NCBI GenBank assembly: GCA_017503785.1
Contig: JAFVSK010000006.1
Span: forward strand, 1-64,000
Direction of reading: 5' to 3'
DNA length: 64,000 nucleotides
Source of the DNA: Clostridia bacterium
Lineage (GTDB): Bacteria > Bacillota > Clostridia > Oscillospirales > Acutalibacteraceae
How positions within the stretch are numbered: position 1 is the first letter of the stretch; every line of letters begins with the position of its first letter. Below are positions 16,525 to 24,111 of this stretch, piece after piece. The position numbers were made by a program, and so were the translations under genes. Under the pieces are notes generated by a model. It was not told where the DNA came from. It searched no databases and was given only the letters and a program-made list of their open reading frames with translations.

Positions 16525-16558
16525 CACAGGCATACTTGCAGAAATCCCCCGATTCCCC
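16525..16558 (-). repeat. 34-nt repeat, right copy (inverted partner at 3626-3659)
   Basis: The reverse complement matches 3626-3659 at 30/34 positions. Together the copies enclose all island genes except the HEPN-like/retron cargo. Confidence 0.55.
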
Positions 16559-16590
16559 ACCTTAAGAGAGCAGTTAATAACTATACATGG

Positions 16591-16616
16591 TACGCCGTCG
16601 ATGTATCGACGGCGTA
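16591..16616. repeat. Palindrome with ACGCCGTCG arms, left of the HEPN/retron block
   Basis: Perfect 12-bp arms TACGCCGTCGAT / ATCGACGGCGTA with a 2-nt spacer. A related palindrome with the same ACGCCGTCG...CGACGGCGT core lies at 19392-19415, on the other side of the block. Confidence 0.6.
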
Positions 16617-16691
16617 TACTATTGATAAAAAAACAACTTTGTATTACAATGGGTTTGTAGAACAGAATGAAAAAGCAAAGGAGAAATAAGT

Positions 16692-17411
16692 GTGTGTAAT
16701 GGTATTTATCCAATGGAAGGGCGTTTCAATTTTTTAGCTGGTATGTATTGTGAGATGGCTATGGAAGCATATCATACCATTATAGAACAATATGATATTA
16801 TTTTAAGAAAAAACTCCTGGGTAGATTCCCAAGACGACCAAGACAAATTAGAAAAAGCACTAGTTTCGTGTGTTGTATTTTCTGCAATGAGTATAGAATC
16901 TTATCTAAACAATTACGCGGCAGCTTGCTTGGGTGACTCGGAATTCTATGACAATTTTGACAAGTTATCTGTTATAGGGAAACTTGAATTAATATCAAAA
17001 TTCATCCTGCATGCGCCATTGGACAAAAGTTGTGAAACATATCGCTGCTTAAAGGCGCTACTAAAGGAGCGAAATTTTTTCATACACAACAAAAGTTCTC
17101 GTTCCGAATACCAAGGAAGCACCAAAGAAGAAATAGAGGAAAAAAATAAGCACATAGAAGAATGTGCGTTGTATGAAGAACCGGAGGTAGATTGGATAGC
17201 TATAAAGGAATACTTGAAAGAAGCGGAAAATGCATTAAAAGCTGTTCATGGAATAGCAACCCACTTTGACAAATACGATAAAAGCGCTTACGCAGAGGTG
17301 CATTTGTTTTCACCAGATCATGTATATTTTCTTGCTCCCGGACAAACCAATTACCGCGAAAGAGCTTTTAAATTGTTGAAAATAGAAGTTCCGCAAACCC
17401 CTTTTATATAA
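16692..17411 (+). CDS. HEPN-like domain protein
   Basis: The 239-residue, mostly helical protein has the outline of a HEPN domain: AMSIESYLNNYAA, then KLELISKF, then ERNFFIHNKS. R127 and H132 form the R-x4-H motif of HEPN ribonucleases. Such proteins often act as RNases in toxin-antitoxin and abortive-infection systems. No antitoxin-like partner is adjacent. It starts with GTG after AAAGGAG and converges on the retron reverse transcriptase, sharing a terminator. It is AT-rich relative to the chromosome. Assignment is by motif only; a non-catalytic HEPN scaffold is also possible. Confidence 0.5.
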   Translation: MCNGIYPMEGRFNFLAGMYCEMAMEAYHTIIEQYDIILRKNSWVDSQDDQDKLEKALVSCVVFSAMSIESYLNNYAAACLGDSEFYDNFDKLSVIGKLELISKFILHAPLDKSCETYRCLKALLKERNFFIHNKSSRSEYQGSTKEEIEEKNKHIEECALYEEPEVDWIAIKEYLKEAENALKAVHGIATHFDKYDKSAYAEVHLFSPDHVYFLAPGQTNYRERAFKLLKIEVPQTPFI

Positions 17412-17417
17412 AAGTAA

Positions 17418-17448
17418 AGACAGCGAATGTTAATTACATTCGCTGTCT
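17418..17448. terminator. Bidirectional terminator between the HEPN-like and retron genes
   Basis: 12-bp arms AGACAGCGAATG (17418-17429) / CATTCGCTGTCT (17437-17448) with modest T tracts on both sides. Confidence 0.65.
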
Positions 17449-17453
17449 TCTTG

Positions 17454-19136
17454 TCATTTTACATCTTTACGCTTTTCGGCCATGTCCTCCAACACTAAAT
17501 GGATGGGAATAAACCCTTGGTTTCCGCTAACATCATCATCGTCAAGCGATTGAATACCACCTTTGATAATGCCAACCACCTCGAAACCGGTATTAAGCAC
17601 TAACCCTCCGCTGGCTCCGTGAACAATGCTACCACTAACGGTAAAGAAAGGCGCAGACATGAAAGTTTTTTCACTAGTAATTGCGCAATTTTGAATAAAC
17701 GGTGTATTGCCTATCTGATGATTCGGATAACCAATAATTGTCACATTATTGCCGACACGTAATTTCTTACTATCGCCAATTTTTAGTGCATACTCCCCTA
17801 AGTCTGTTAAAGGCGGGCTAAAAATCGCATAGTCAATTTCCCTGTTGTCTGCAACCCTGTTGAGAGAGAGTCCTATTACCATCGCAGGCTTCGAAGGATA
17901 ATCCATATGCGTATACCCATAAAAGAACTCCCCGCTCTCCACCACGTGATAACTTGTAATCAACCCAATATTTGGAACATAGAAAGCGCTACCTTGATAA
18001 AAACTCTCGCCTTGATTACACTCCAAGACAAAGGTATTCTTTTCCGCTATTGTTTCCAACCGGTTTAACAAAGAAATGTCAAGAATTTCCACTCCGACAA
18101 TCTCGTTCAGTTTTTGTGCAAAAGATAAATATGTCAGGCTCTCTGCGCCTTTAACATTTCGTATATACTCGATTTTCCCTTTTAGCACTGAAATAAACCA
18201 GTCTTCGACACTCCCCCTTGCTTCGTCACATTTATACGTTGCTAAGATAGACGGATTTTTGCAAAACCCCTTCTCAATATAAGTTTTTGCTGTTTGGTGC
18301 ACCCCGTCTCTCTGACAATGATCAAGAATGGCCCGTAAGTTGCGAATATAGCTCCTACGCAGATTTGGAAAGACATTTACTGTCAAACCGGTAACTTCTT
18401 GACGCTCAGTATTTCGTCTTACAGCTACTTTTTCAGGGTTAATCTGAAAACTGTGCTTATCAAAAATATGCTGCAGTTTTGACCCAATACAAAGCTTTTC
18501 GCCATCAAGGTAGACGACTTCCGGATCAAAAGACCTCTTAAAGGTAGATAAGGATATATCATCTGCATAACGTGTATACACACAATCTGTGGCTTTAGCA
18601 AATTTCATCATACTATTATCTAAAGGAACACAAATCATATTAGTGAGAACCGGCGAACACGGTGCTCCTTGGGGTAGCACGCCATTTACACATGCTATTT
18701 GTGCAATAGTTGTAGCCGCCTCTTCCCCAATACCATAAGGCGGGCTCGTTAACAATCCACGAACACGGCCAAAATGGATTTGTGTAAAGAAATCTTTCAA
18801 ATCAATGTTGAGAACAAGATGGCGCTTTGTATGCTGCCTAGCGTTATCAACAATACTTTTTCCCGGAATAAATCCGTATGCACATATTTTGGGCGCATAT
18901 ACACACGACAGTACATCTGCTAGTTTCCGTTGTATTTCCTTCCACTCTCTGCACGGCACCGAAATTTCACGAGGTTTACCATTTCGTTTTGTAATTGTAA
19001 AGGTCGTGTACAATCGTTCAGGACGACGCTTGAACAAAAAATAACGCAAGCTTCGTTCTTTTATTCCAAGTAGTTCCGCCACATCTTCACGCGTCTTCAA
19101 TTCTAAAAAGGCTTTTTTGACTTCATCTCGGTTCAT
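17454..19136 (-). CDS. Retron-type reverse transcriptase fused to a trypsin-like protease
   Basis: The N-terminal ~330 residues are a retron-type reverse transcriptase. Numbered from the GTG at 19142, visible features are the NAxxH motif (N100-H104), the catalytic YADD (192-195), APCSPVLTNM, and the VTG motif (250-252) typical of retron RTs. Residues ~365-545 form a trypsin-like serine protease domain with a complete triad: H399 (SYHV), D437 (EIDYAIF), S511 (GASGG). The likely product is an RT that makes multicopy single-stranded DNA and carries its own effector protease, as in defence retrons. I prefer the ATG at 19136 because GAGGTG is 5 nt upstream; the GTG start would overlap that SD. A retron-like ncRNA and promoter lie immediately upstream. 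Confidence 0.85.
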   Translation of the reverse strand: MNRDEVKKAFLELKTREDVAELLGIKERSLRYFLFKRRPERLYTTFTITKRNGKPREISVPCREWKEIQRKLADVLSCVYAPKICAYGFIPGKSIVDNARQHTKRHLVLNIDLKDFFTQIHFGRVRGLLTSPPYGIGEEAATTIAQIACVNGVLPQGAPCSPVLTNMICVPLDNSMMKFAKATDCVYTRYADDISLSTFKRSFDPEVVYLDGEKLCIGSKLQHIFDKHSFQINPEKVAVRRNTERQEVTGLTVNVFPNLRRSYIRNLRAILDHCQRDGVHQTAKTYIEKGFCKNPSILATYKCDEARGSVEDWFISVLKGKIEYIRNVKGAESLTYLSFAQKLNEIVGVEILDISLLNRLETIAEKNTFVLECNQGESFYQGSAFYVPNIGLITSYHVVESGEFFYGYTHMDYPSKPAMVIGLSLNRVADNREIDYAIFSPPLTDLGEYALKIGDSKKLRVGNNVTIIGYPNHQIGNTPFIQNCAITSEKTFMSAPFFTVSGSIVHGASGGLVLNTGFEVVGIIKGGIQSLDDDDVSGNQGFIPIHLVLEDMAEKRKDVK

Positions 19137-19152
19137 TTCCACACCTCATAAG

Positions 19153-19310
19153 GAAGAACCTAGGGGGACTCTACCTTCTGACACTGCACTTTATACGATA
19201 AAATCATAATCAGTAATAGGTTTACATAGGTCACATGCAGGAATATCCTCTACACGTTGAAATACGACGTTGCGGTAACGCTAACGAAAAACAATTCCCC
19301 TAGGTTCTTC
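19153..19310 (-). ncRNA. Retron msr-msd-like ncRNA
   Basis: A perfect 14-bp inverted repeat, GAAGAACCTAGGGG (minus strand, 19310-19297) and its complement at 19166-19153, frames ~158 nt directly before the RT gene. That is where retron a1/a2 repeats lie. Inside, 19286-19268 folds into a bulged stem (CGTT-A-GCG / CGCAACG) like an msr hairpin, and an AGGA/TCCT mini-hairpin follows. A promoter at 19317-19346 would start transcription at about 19310, exactly at the first repeat. I could not draw a convincing long msd stem by eye, so the internal fold is unproven. Confidence 0.72.
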
Positions 19311-19316
19311 GCTAAA

Positions 19317-19346
19317 ATTATAACAAAAATCTCTACAATATGTCAA
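19317..19346 (-). promoter_or_regulatory. Promoter of the retron ncRNA-RT unit
   Basis: On the minus strand: TTGACA (19346-19341), 18-nt spacer, TATAAT (19322-19317), both consensus. The expected start, about 7 nt downstream, coincides with the beginning of the inverted repeat at 19310. Confidence 0.75.
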
Positions 19347-19391
19347 TATACTCCATTAAAGAGTATGAAGTCATACATGGATGTTGAAACC

Positions 19392-19415
19392 ACGCCGTCG
19401 GCGCGCCGACGGCGT
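19392..19415. repeat. 24-bp perfect palindrome, right of the HEPN/retron block
   Basis: ACGCCGTCGGCG followed by CGCCGACGGCGT, with no spacer. It shares its ACGCCGTCG / CGACGGCGT arms with the palindrome at 16591-16616. Confidence 0.6.
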
Positions 19416-19528
19416 ACTATTATATCATCGTTTATTCCGTGCCGACATCGTGCCGACCAAATAGACCGGATTACATCCACTAAAACCGAATACTTACGAA
19501 TAGATCCCAATCGTAAAAATGGGCAAAA

Positions 19529-19560
19529 AAAGACTGCTAAACCGGTGTTTAGCAGTCTTT
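19529..19560 (-). terminator. Terminator of tRNA-fMet
   Basis: 14-bp stem (19529-19542 / 19547-19560) followed on the minus strand by TTTTTTT. It lies 6 nt beyond the tRNA CCA end. Confidence 0.8.
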
Positions 19561-19566
19561 CCTTGA

Positions 19567-19641
<75 letters not shown>

Positions 19642-19668
19642 ATATGTTGCCCTCTTGAGGACAGTTAA

Positions 19669-19697
19669 AGTATAACATATCGGCAATCGGCTGTCAA
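19669..19697 (-). promoter_or_regulatory. Promoter of tRNA-fMet
   Basis: Minus strand TTGACA (19697-19692), 17-nt spacer, TATACT (19674-19669), 28 nt before the tRNA 5' end. Confidence 0.75.
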
Positions 19698-19749
19698 GTG
19701 GGAACACACAAGTTTTTTTAGAAAAAAGCGGGGTTTTACGACAAAATAA

Positions 19750-19780
19750 CACAGCGGCCCCTCTGTGTGGGGCCGCTGTG
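19750..19780 (-). terminator. Terminator of the amino-acid ABC transporter operon
   Basis: Stem CACAGCGGCCCC (19750-19761) / GGGGCCGCTGTG (19769-19780) followed by TTATTTTGT on the minus strand. Confidence 0.8.
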
Positions 19781-19784
19781 AGTT

Positions 19785-20582
19785 TTATAATACCTTGGAC
19801 AAAAATTCCTGCGTGCGCGGATTCTTTGGATTGCCGAACACCTCTTCGGGGGTGCCCTCCTCGCAGATCACGCCTTGGTCGATGAACAAGACACGGCTGG
19901 CGACTTCACGGGCAAAGCCCATTTCGTGAGTGACGATAACCATGGTCATCCCCTCGCGGGCCAGTTCGCGCATAACCTCCAGCACCTCGCCCACCATTTC
20001 GGGATCAAGGGCCGAGGTTGGTTCGTCGAACAGCATAACATCCGGACTCATGGCTAACGCTCGCACAATGGCAACACGCTGCTTTTGACCACCGGATAGC
20101 TTTGAGGGATATTCCCCCGCCTTATCACGCAGGCCGACCTTGTCTAACAAACCGTATGCCTTTTCTTCGGCCTCGGCGCGAATGGCCTGTGCGGTTCGAA
20201 TATCTGCCGCTTCATACGGCTTTCCCAAAAGGCGTAACCACTTGGCTTTACGTGCCTTTTTGGTGGCAACATAAATAGGGGCTAATGTAAGGTTTTCCAG
20301 CACCGTTTTATTGTTAAACAGATTAAAATGCTGGAACACCATGCACATTTTCTGCCGATGCACGTTGATATCAACCTTGAAATCGGTAAGATCGACGCCG
20401 TGGAACAAAACCTGCCCCGAGGTGGGATCCTCCATACAATTAAGGCAGCGCAGCAGCGTACTTTTTCCCGAACCGGACGGCCCGAGAATGACCACGATCT
20501 CGCCTTTTTCAATGCGAAGATTAATGCCGTTTAGGACATTGAGGCTACCAAAGCTCTTGTGGAGATCACATACTTCTATCAC
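19785..20582 (-). CDS. Polar amino-acid ABC transporter, ATP-binding protein
   Basis: This 265-residue GlnQ/ArtP-type ATPase powers amino-acid import. It has Walker [11 protein letters not shown]-loop VFQHFNLF, signature LSGGQKQR, Walker [13 protein letters not shown] and the H-loop in VIVTHEM. An insert of about 40 residues after the Q-loop ([21 protein letters not shown]) is seen in a clostridial subgroup. Its start overlaps the permease end by 17 nt, so translation is coupled. It is the last gene of the operon. Confidence 0.93.
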   Translation of the reverse strand: MIEVCDLHKSFGSLNVLNGINLRIEKGEIVVILGPSGSGKSTLLRCLNCMEDPTSGQVLFHGVDLTDFKVDINVHRQKMCMVFQHFNLFNNKTVLENLTLAPIYVATKKARKAKWLRLLGKPYEAADIRTAQAIRAEAEEKAYGLLDKVGLRDKAGEYPSKLSGGQKQRVAIVRALAMSPDVMLFDEPTSALDPEMVGEVLEVMRELAREGMTMVIVTHEMGFAREVASRVLFIDQGVICEEGTPEEVFGNPKNPRTQEFLSKVL

Positions 20583-21276
20583 TTTTCCTCAATCTCCTTT
20601 CCATAAGCCGAATGGCCAGCGAAATAATCAGCACCATTACGATATAGATCAGTGCCATTGCCAAATACGGCACCATAAACTCATAGTTATTGGTACCGAT
20701 ATCGTTAAAGGCTTTGTACAGATCGGTGGCACCCACGAAGCTAACGATTGACGTTTCTTTGATGAGCGTGATAAATTCGTTACCCATTGTCGGCAAAATG
20801 TTCTTGACGGCCTGAGGTATAACGATCTTCATCATCGTAGCTGCGAAAGTAAGACCCATTGCACGGCCGCCTTCCATCTGCCCGGAATCGACCGACAAAA
20901 TACCGCCGCGCATGATTTCTGATATGTAAGCACCGCTGTTAAGGCCAAATACAAGCACGGCTACCGTTACCGATTTAATGTTCAAGCCCAGCAGGGGGAA
21001 CAGTACGTAGTAGAACAAAAGCAGCTGCACCACCATGGGTGTGCCGCGAAAGAACGAAACATAGACACTGCAAATACCGTCTAAAACACGCGGCAAGGTC
21101 TTATATTTCGGCATTACACGAACAGCGGCAATGATCGTACCGATCACGGAGCCGATGAGCAAGCCTAAAACGGCGATGATAAGCGTGTTTTGCAAGCCCT
21201 CCAACATTTTGTTGTAGCCGCCTTTGTCGATAAAGGTTTCCAAAAACGCTTCGATTTTTCTTTCAAAATTACCCAT
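20566..21276 (-). CDS. Polar amino-acid ABC transporter, permease
   Basis: The 236-residue HisM/GlnP-type membrane protein has about five membrane helices, starting with [21 protein letters not shown]. The EAA loop is visible as [22 protein letters not shown]. It forms the channel for the substrate-binding protein encoded upstream and the ATPase encoded downstream. ATG after a weak SD; 70 nt from the binding-protein gene. Confidence 0.92.
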   Translation of the reverse strand: MGNFERKIEAFLETFIDKGGYNKMLEGLQNTLIIAVLGLLIGSVIGTIIAAVRVMPKYKTLPRVLDGICSVYVSFFRGTPMVVQLLLFYYVLFPLLGLNIKSVTVAVLVFGLNSGAYISEIMRGGILSVDSGQMEGGRAMGLTFAATMMKIVIPQAVKNILPTMGNEFITLIKETSIVSFVGATDLYKAFNDIGTNNYEFMVPYLAMALIYIVMVLIISLAIRLMERRLRKSDRSM

Positions 21277-21346
21277 AACACATGTCCTTTATAGAACAAA
21301 TACTTCACCGTTGCCGGTGAAGTATTTGCCGGATACCGTTTTCGGT

Positions 21347-22210
21347 TTACGCCATAGCGTTGATCGCTTCCGTGATAAACGTGGCAGGAGCGGAGTCAAT
21401 AACAACATAATTGATGTTACCATTGATCATATCCTGCACGGCCAAAGAACCGTTCTTATAGCCAACCGTAGTCACAGCGTAACCATCGAAGCCCCAATCC
21501 GCATCACCTTCGCAGTAGAACTGACCGGTGGTACCGTTTTGAACGCCGATCTTGGTGTTCTTGTCGTAACCCTTCAGAATCGCCTCTACATCGGCTACCG
21601 TGGTGCAAGCATCGAAAGTGGTGTCGTCACCCTTAACGACGATGCGCTGGGAAGCGGTGTAATACGAGGTGGAGAAGTTAACATGCTCTTTTCTGTCTTC
21701 ACGTACAGTCAAGCCGGCCATGGCGATGTCGGCCTTGTGCTGACCAACGCTTAAGCACACAGCATCGAAGTCGATGTTCATGATAACCAGTTCTTTGTTC
21801 AGCTTTTCGGCCAACAAAGCAGCGATTTCCATATCGATGCCGAGATACTTATCACCGTCGGTGTACTCAAACGGTTCAAACGCAGCGTTCGTTGCTACAA
21901 CAAGCTGATCTTTGGTTTCGTCCAACTGAGCAGACGTTACCGGCGTGGGAGTGCCGTCGCCGAAATACTTGTTGCAGATTTCTTCGAATTTGCCGTTGCC
22001 TTTGATCTCGGTAATGAAATCGTTAACCGAGGTAAGCAGTTCGGGCTGATCTTTATCAACACCAAAAGCATACTCTTCTTCGGTCAAGTCGATTTCGATA
22101 ACCTTAGTTGCCGGCGTTTTGGGGGTGTCGTCTTCCTTCTTATCGGCGCCGCAAGCTGCAAACGTGAACAGCATTGCCACAACCAACAGAATTGCTAAAA
22201 ACTTTTTCAT
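21347..22210 (-). CDS. Amino-acid ABC transporter substrate-binding lipoprotein (permuted order)
   Basis: The 287-residue lipoprotein starts at 22210 behind AGGAGG. Its signal is MKKFLAILLVVAMLFTFAAC with a lipobox Cys. It is a family-3 binding protein (LVVATNAAFEPFEY, GIDMEIAALLAEKL, ADIAMAGLTVREDR), but the piece that normally ends the family (AFGVDKDQPELLTSVNDFI...NKYFGDG) lies before the first lobe, near residues 50-85. The protein then stops after the second lobe. This circular-permutation-like order seems to be a real subgroup. It captures amino acids for the permease/ATPase encoded downstream. Confidence 0.9.
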   Translation of the reverse strand: MKKFLAILLVVAMLFTFAACGADKKEDDTPKTPATKVIEIDLTEEEYAFGVDKDQPELLTSVNDFITEIKGNGKFEEICNKYFGDGTPTPVTSAQLDETKDQLVVATNAAFEPFEYTDGDKYLGIDMEIAALLAEKLNKELVIMNIDFDAVCLSVGQHKADIAMAGLTVREDRKEHVNFSTSYYTASQRIVVKGDDTTFDACTTVADVEAILKGYDKNTKIGVQNGTTGQFYCEGDADWGFDGYAVTTVGYKNGSLAVQDMINGNINYVVIDSAPATFITEAINAMA

Positions 22211-22244
22211 AGTGTAAAACCTCCTCAATAAAATTGATACATAC

Positions 22245-22273
22245 ATTATACGCCTCAATTTTCTCAAATGCAA
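22245..22273 (-). promoter_or_regulatory. Promoter of the amino-acid transporter operon
   Basis: Minus strand TTGCAT (22273-22268), 17-nt spacer, TATAAT (22250-22245). Confidence 0.65.
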
Positions 22274-22288
22274 GAGTTTTATGGAAAT

Positions 22289-23137
22289 TTATGCACGTTC
22301 GGCGTATATTACTCGGTCGATTCCCGAGAAATCGGGATAAACGCGAATATTTATCAGCCCCGCTTCGGTAAACAAGCGGCAAACGTCCTCCGCTTGGCCG
22401 ATACCGATCTCTACCGCAACGAAGCCACCTGATCGCAAATGCGGTGTCCACTCCGTGGCGATGGTGCGATAAAATACAAGGCCGTCTTCCCCACCATCCA
22501 GCGCCATGGACGGTTCGTGCTGCACCTCACGCTGCAAGGCAGGCAGGTCAGCGGCAGGAATGTACGGCGGATTGGACACGATCGCATCGAGCTCATCACC
22601 AAAGCGTGCGGCATCGTGCAGTACGTCGGCAACGTGCGGCGTGACGGTCAAATCGGGATATCGTGCTATATTGCGTTTTAAATAGGTAAATGCGGCTTCG
22701 GATTTTTCCAGGCATTCCACCTCGGCGTTGGCGCAAAGCGAGGCAATTCCCAGCCCTACGCAGCCGCTGCCGGCACACAAGTCAAGCACGTGCGGTTGTT
22801 TTAAAGTTTTTAATCTTTCGGCGGCAACCTCACACAGCAGTTCGGTTTCGGGACGCGGTATCAGCACGCCCTCACCCACCTCTAACGTGAGCGACAGAAA
22901 ATCCCACGTGCCGAGCAGATATTGCAGGGGTTCTCCTGCGGCACGGCGATCGGCTGCGCGCAGCAGGCGGCGGCAAACTTCGTCGGAGAGTTCAGCTTCG
23001 GCCATAGCGGGAACACACCCGCGGCCGAGGCCGCCGATATCCTCCAGCAAGCAGCATGCATCAAAAGAGGACGAGTCACACCCGCCCTCTTGCAGCCGTT
23101 TTTCAATTTCCCGTTGAATGTCTTTTACTTTCGGCAT
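22289..23137 (-). CDS. prmC: Peptide chain release factor N5-glutamine methyltransferase
   Basis: PrmC methylates the GGQ glutamine of release factors RF1/RF2 using SAM. The 282-residue protein has the helical N-terminal domain, the SAM site VLDLCAGSGCVGLGIA, and the catalytic NPPY motif (IVSNPPYIP). The start at 23137 is 4 nt after the DUF1385 stop, so translation is coupled; upstream residues would overlap that gene. It is the last gene of the operon from 27634. Confidence 0.9.
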   Translation of the reverse strand: MPKVKDIQREIEKRLQEGGCDSSSFDACCLLEDIGGLGRGCVPAMAEAELSDEVCRRLLRAADRRAAGEPLQYLLGTWDFLSLTLEVGEGVLIPRPETELLCEVAAERLKTLKQPHVLDLCAGSGCVGLGIASLCANAEVECLEKSEAAFTYLKRNIARYPDLTVTPHVADVLHDAARFGDELDAIVSNPPYIPAADLPALQREVQHEPSMALDGGEDGLVFYRTIATEWTPHLRSGGFVAVEIGIGQAEDVCRLFTEAGLINIRVYPDFSGIDRVIYAERA

Positions 23138-23141
23138 ACCA

Positions 23142-24101
23142 TCACCATTGATCGGAGGTGTGATCCTCCGGAATAACGGGGCAAAATGCCGCCAAGGCAC
23201 ATTCGATCATGGAATCGTCGGGCTCCTTGGTGGTGAGCCGCTGGATCCACAGACCGGGTGCCGAAATTAAACGAGTAAACCAATTATCCTTACGACCGGC
23301 CAACTTGATAAGCTCGTAGCCGATGCCCACCGTAAGCGGCAGCAGCGCGATCTTGATAAGCACGCGCAGCCACACCGTTTGCACGCGAATACAAATGGAA
23401 ATGATGATACCAACCAGTAATGTCAAAATCAAAAACGAGGTGCCGCAGCGCGGATGAAAGCGGCTTTGACGGCGCACGTTTTCGACGGTGAGCTCTTCGC
23501 CCTTTTCGTAGCAGAAAATGGTTTTATGTTCGGCGCCGTGGTACATAAACACGCGGCGGATATCCGGCATCAGCGTTACCAGCAGCAAATATGCCAAGAA
23601 CAGAATCAAGCGCAACAAACCTTCGAATACGCCGCGAAGCACGGCATTGTCCATCCAAAAGGTGTTGCCGGCAGCAGTATCCAAAGCACCTGCCAGCAGC
23701 TTATACAGAAACGACGGCAGGAATATAAACAATCCCAGTGCCAGCGCAACGCCCAGCACGGTGCTGACCACCATCATTAAGCTCATCAGCAGCTTTTGCG
23801 CAGCGCCGGTGGGTGCCGCTTCCTGCACGTCATCCTCCAAGCCGGCAAGCACCGCCGAACGCATGAGGCATTTGTAGCCGAATTTCAACGAATCGACCAT
23901 GCTGTACATACCGCGGAAAACGGGAATTTTCCAAAAGCGGGGACGGTCGCTTAAATCGACTTCGTATTCTTCGGTAACGATCTCCCCCGACGTGTGGCGC
24001 ACGGCCATGACTGTTTTTTGCGGACCGCGCATCATAACACCTTCGATCAGCGCCTGACCGCCGATCGAGGTTTTTTTAGCAGGGCATTGCTTTTCCGACA
24101 T
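23142..24101 (-). CDS. DUF1385 membrane protein (YqhQ-like)
   Basis: This 319-residue protein is of the DUF1385 family, often annotated as a predicted metal-dependent enzyme. Recognisable parts are SIGGQALIEGVMMRGP at the N-terminus, MYHGAEHKTIFCYE in the middle and FHPRCGTSFL. About four to five membrane helices lie between. Start at 24101 after AGGAGG. It sits between the histidine kinase and prmC; DUF1385-prmC is a common firmicute gene pair. Function unknown. Confidence 0.88.
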   Translation of the reverse strand: MSEKQCPAKKTSIGGQALIEGVMMRGPQKTVMAVRHTSGEIVTEEYEVDLSDRPRFWKIPVFRGMYSMVDSLKFGYKCLMRSAVLAGLEDDVQEAAPTGAAQKLLMSLMMVVSTVLGVALALGLFIFLPSFLYKLLAGALDTAAGNTFWMDNAVLRGVFEGLLRLILFLAYLLLVTLMPDIRRVFMYHGAEHKTIFCYEKGEELTVENVRRQSRFHPRCGTSFLILTLLVGIIISICIRVQTVWLRVLIKIALLPLTVGIGYELIKLAGRKDNWFTRLISAPGLWIQRLTTKEPDDSMIECALAAFCPVIPEDHTSDQW

Positions 24102-24111
24102 AAGTTCCTCC

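Noticed and set aside
16441-16713. Minus-strand frame of 90 codons near the right 34-nt repeat
   Set aside because: No SD, crosses the second integrase terminator, and overlaps the start of the HEPN-like gene; more likely decayed repeat sequence.
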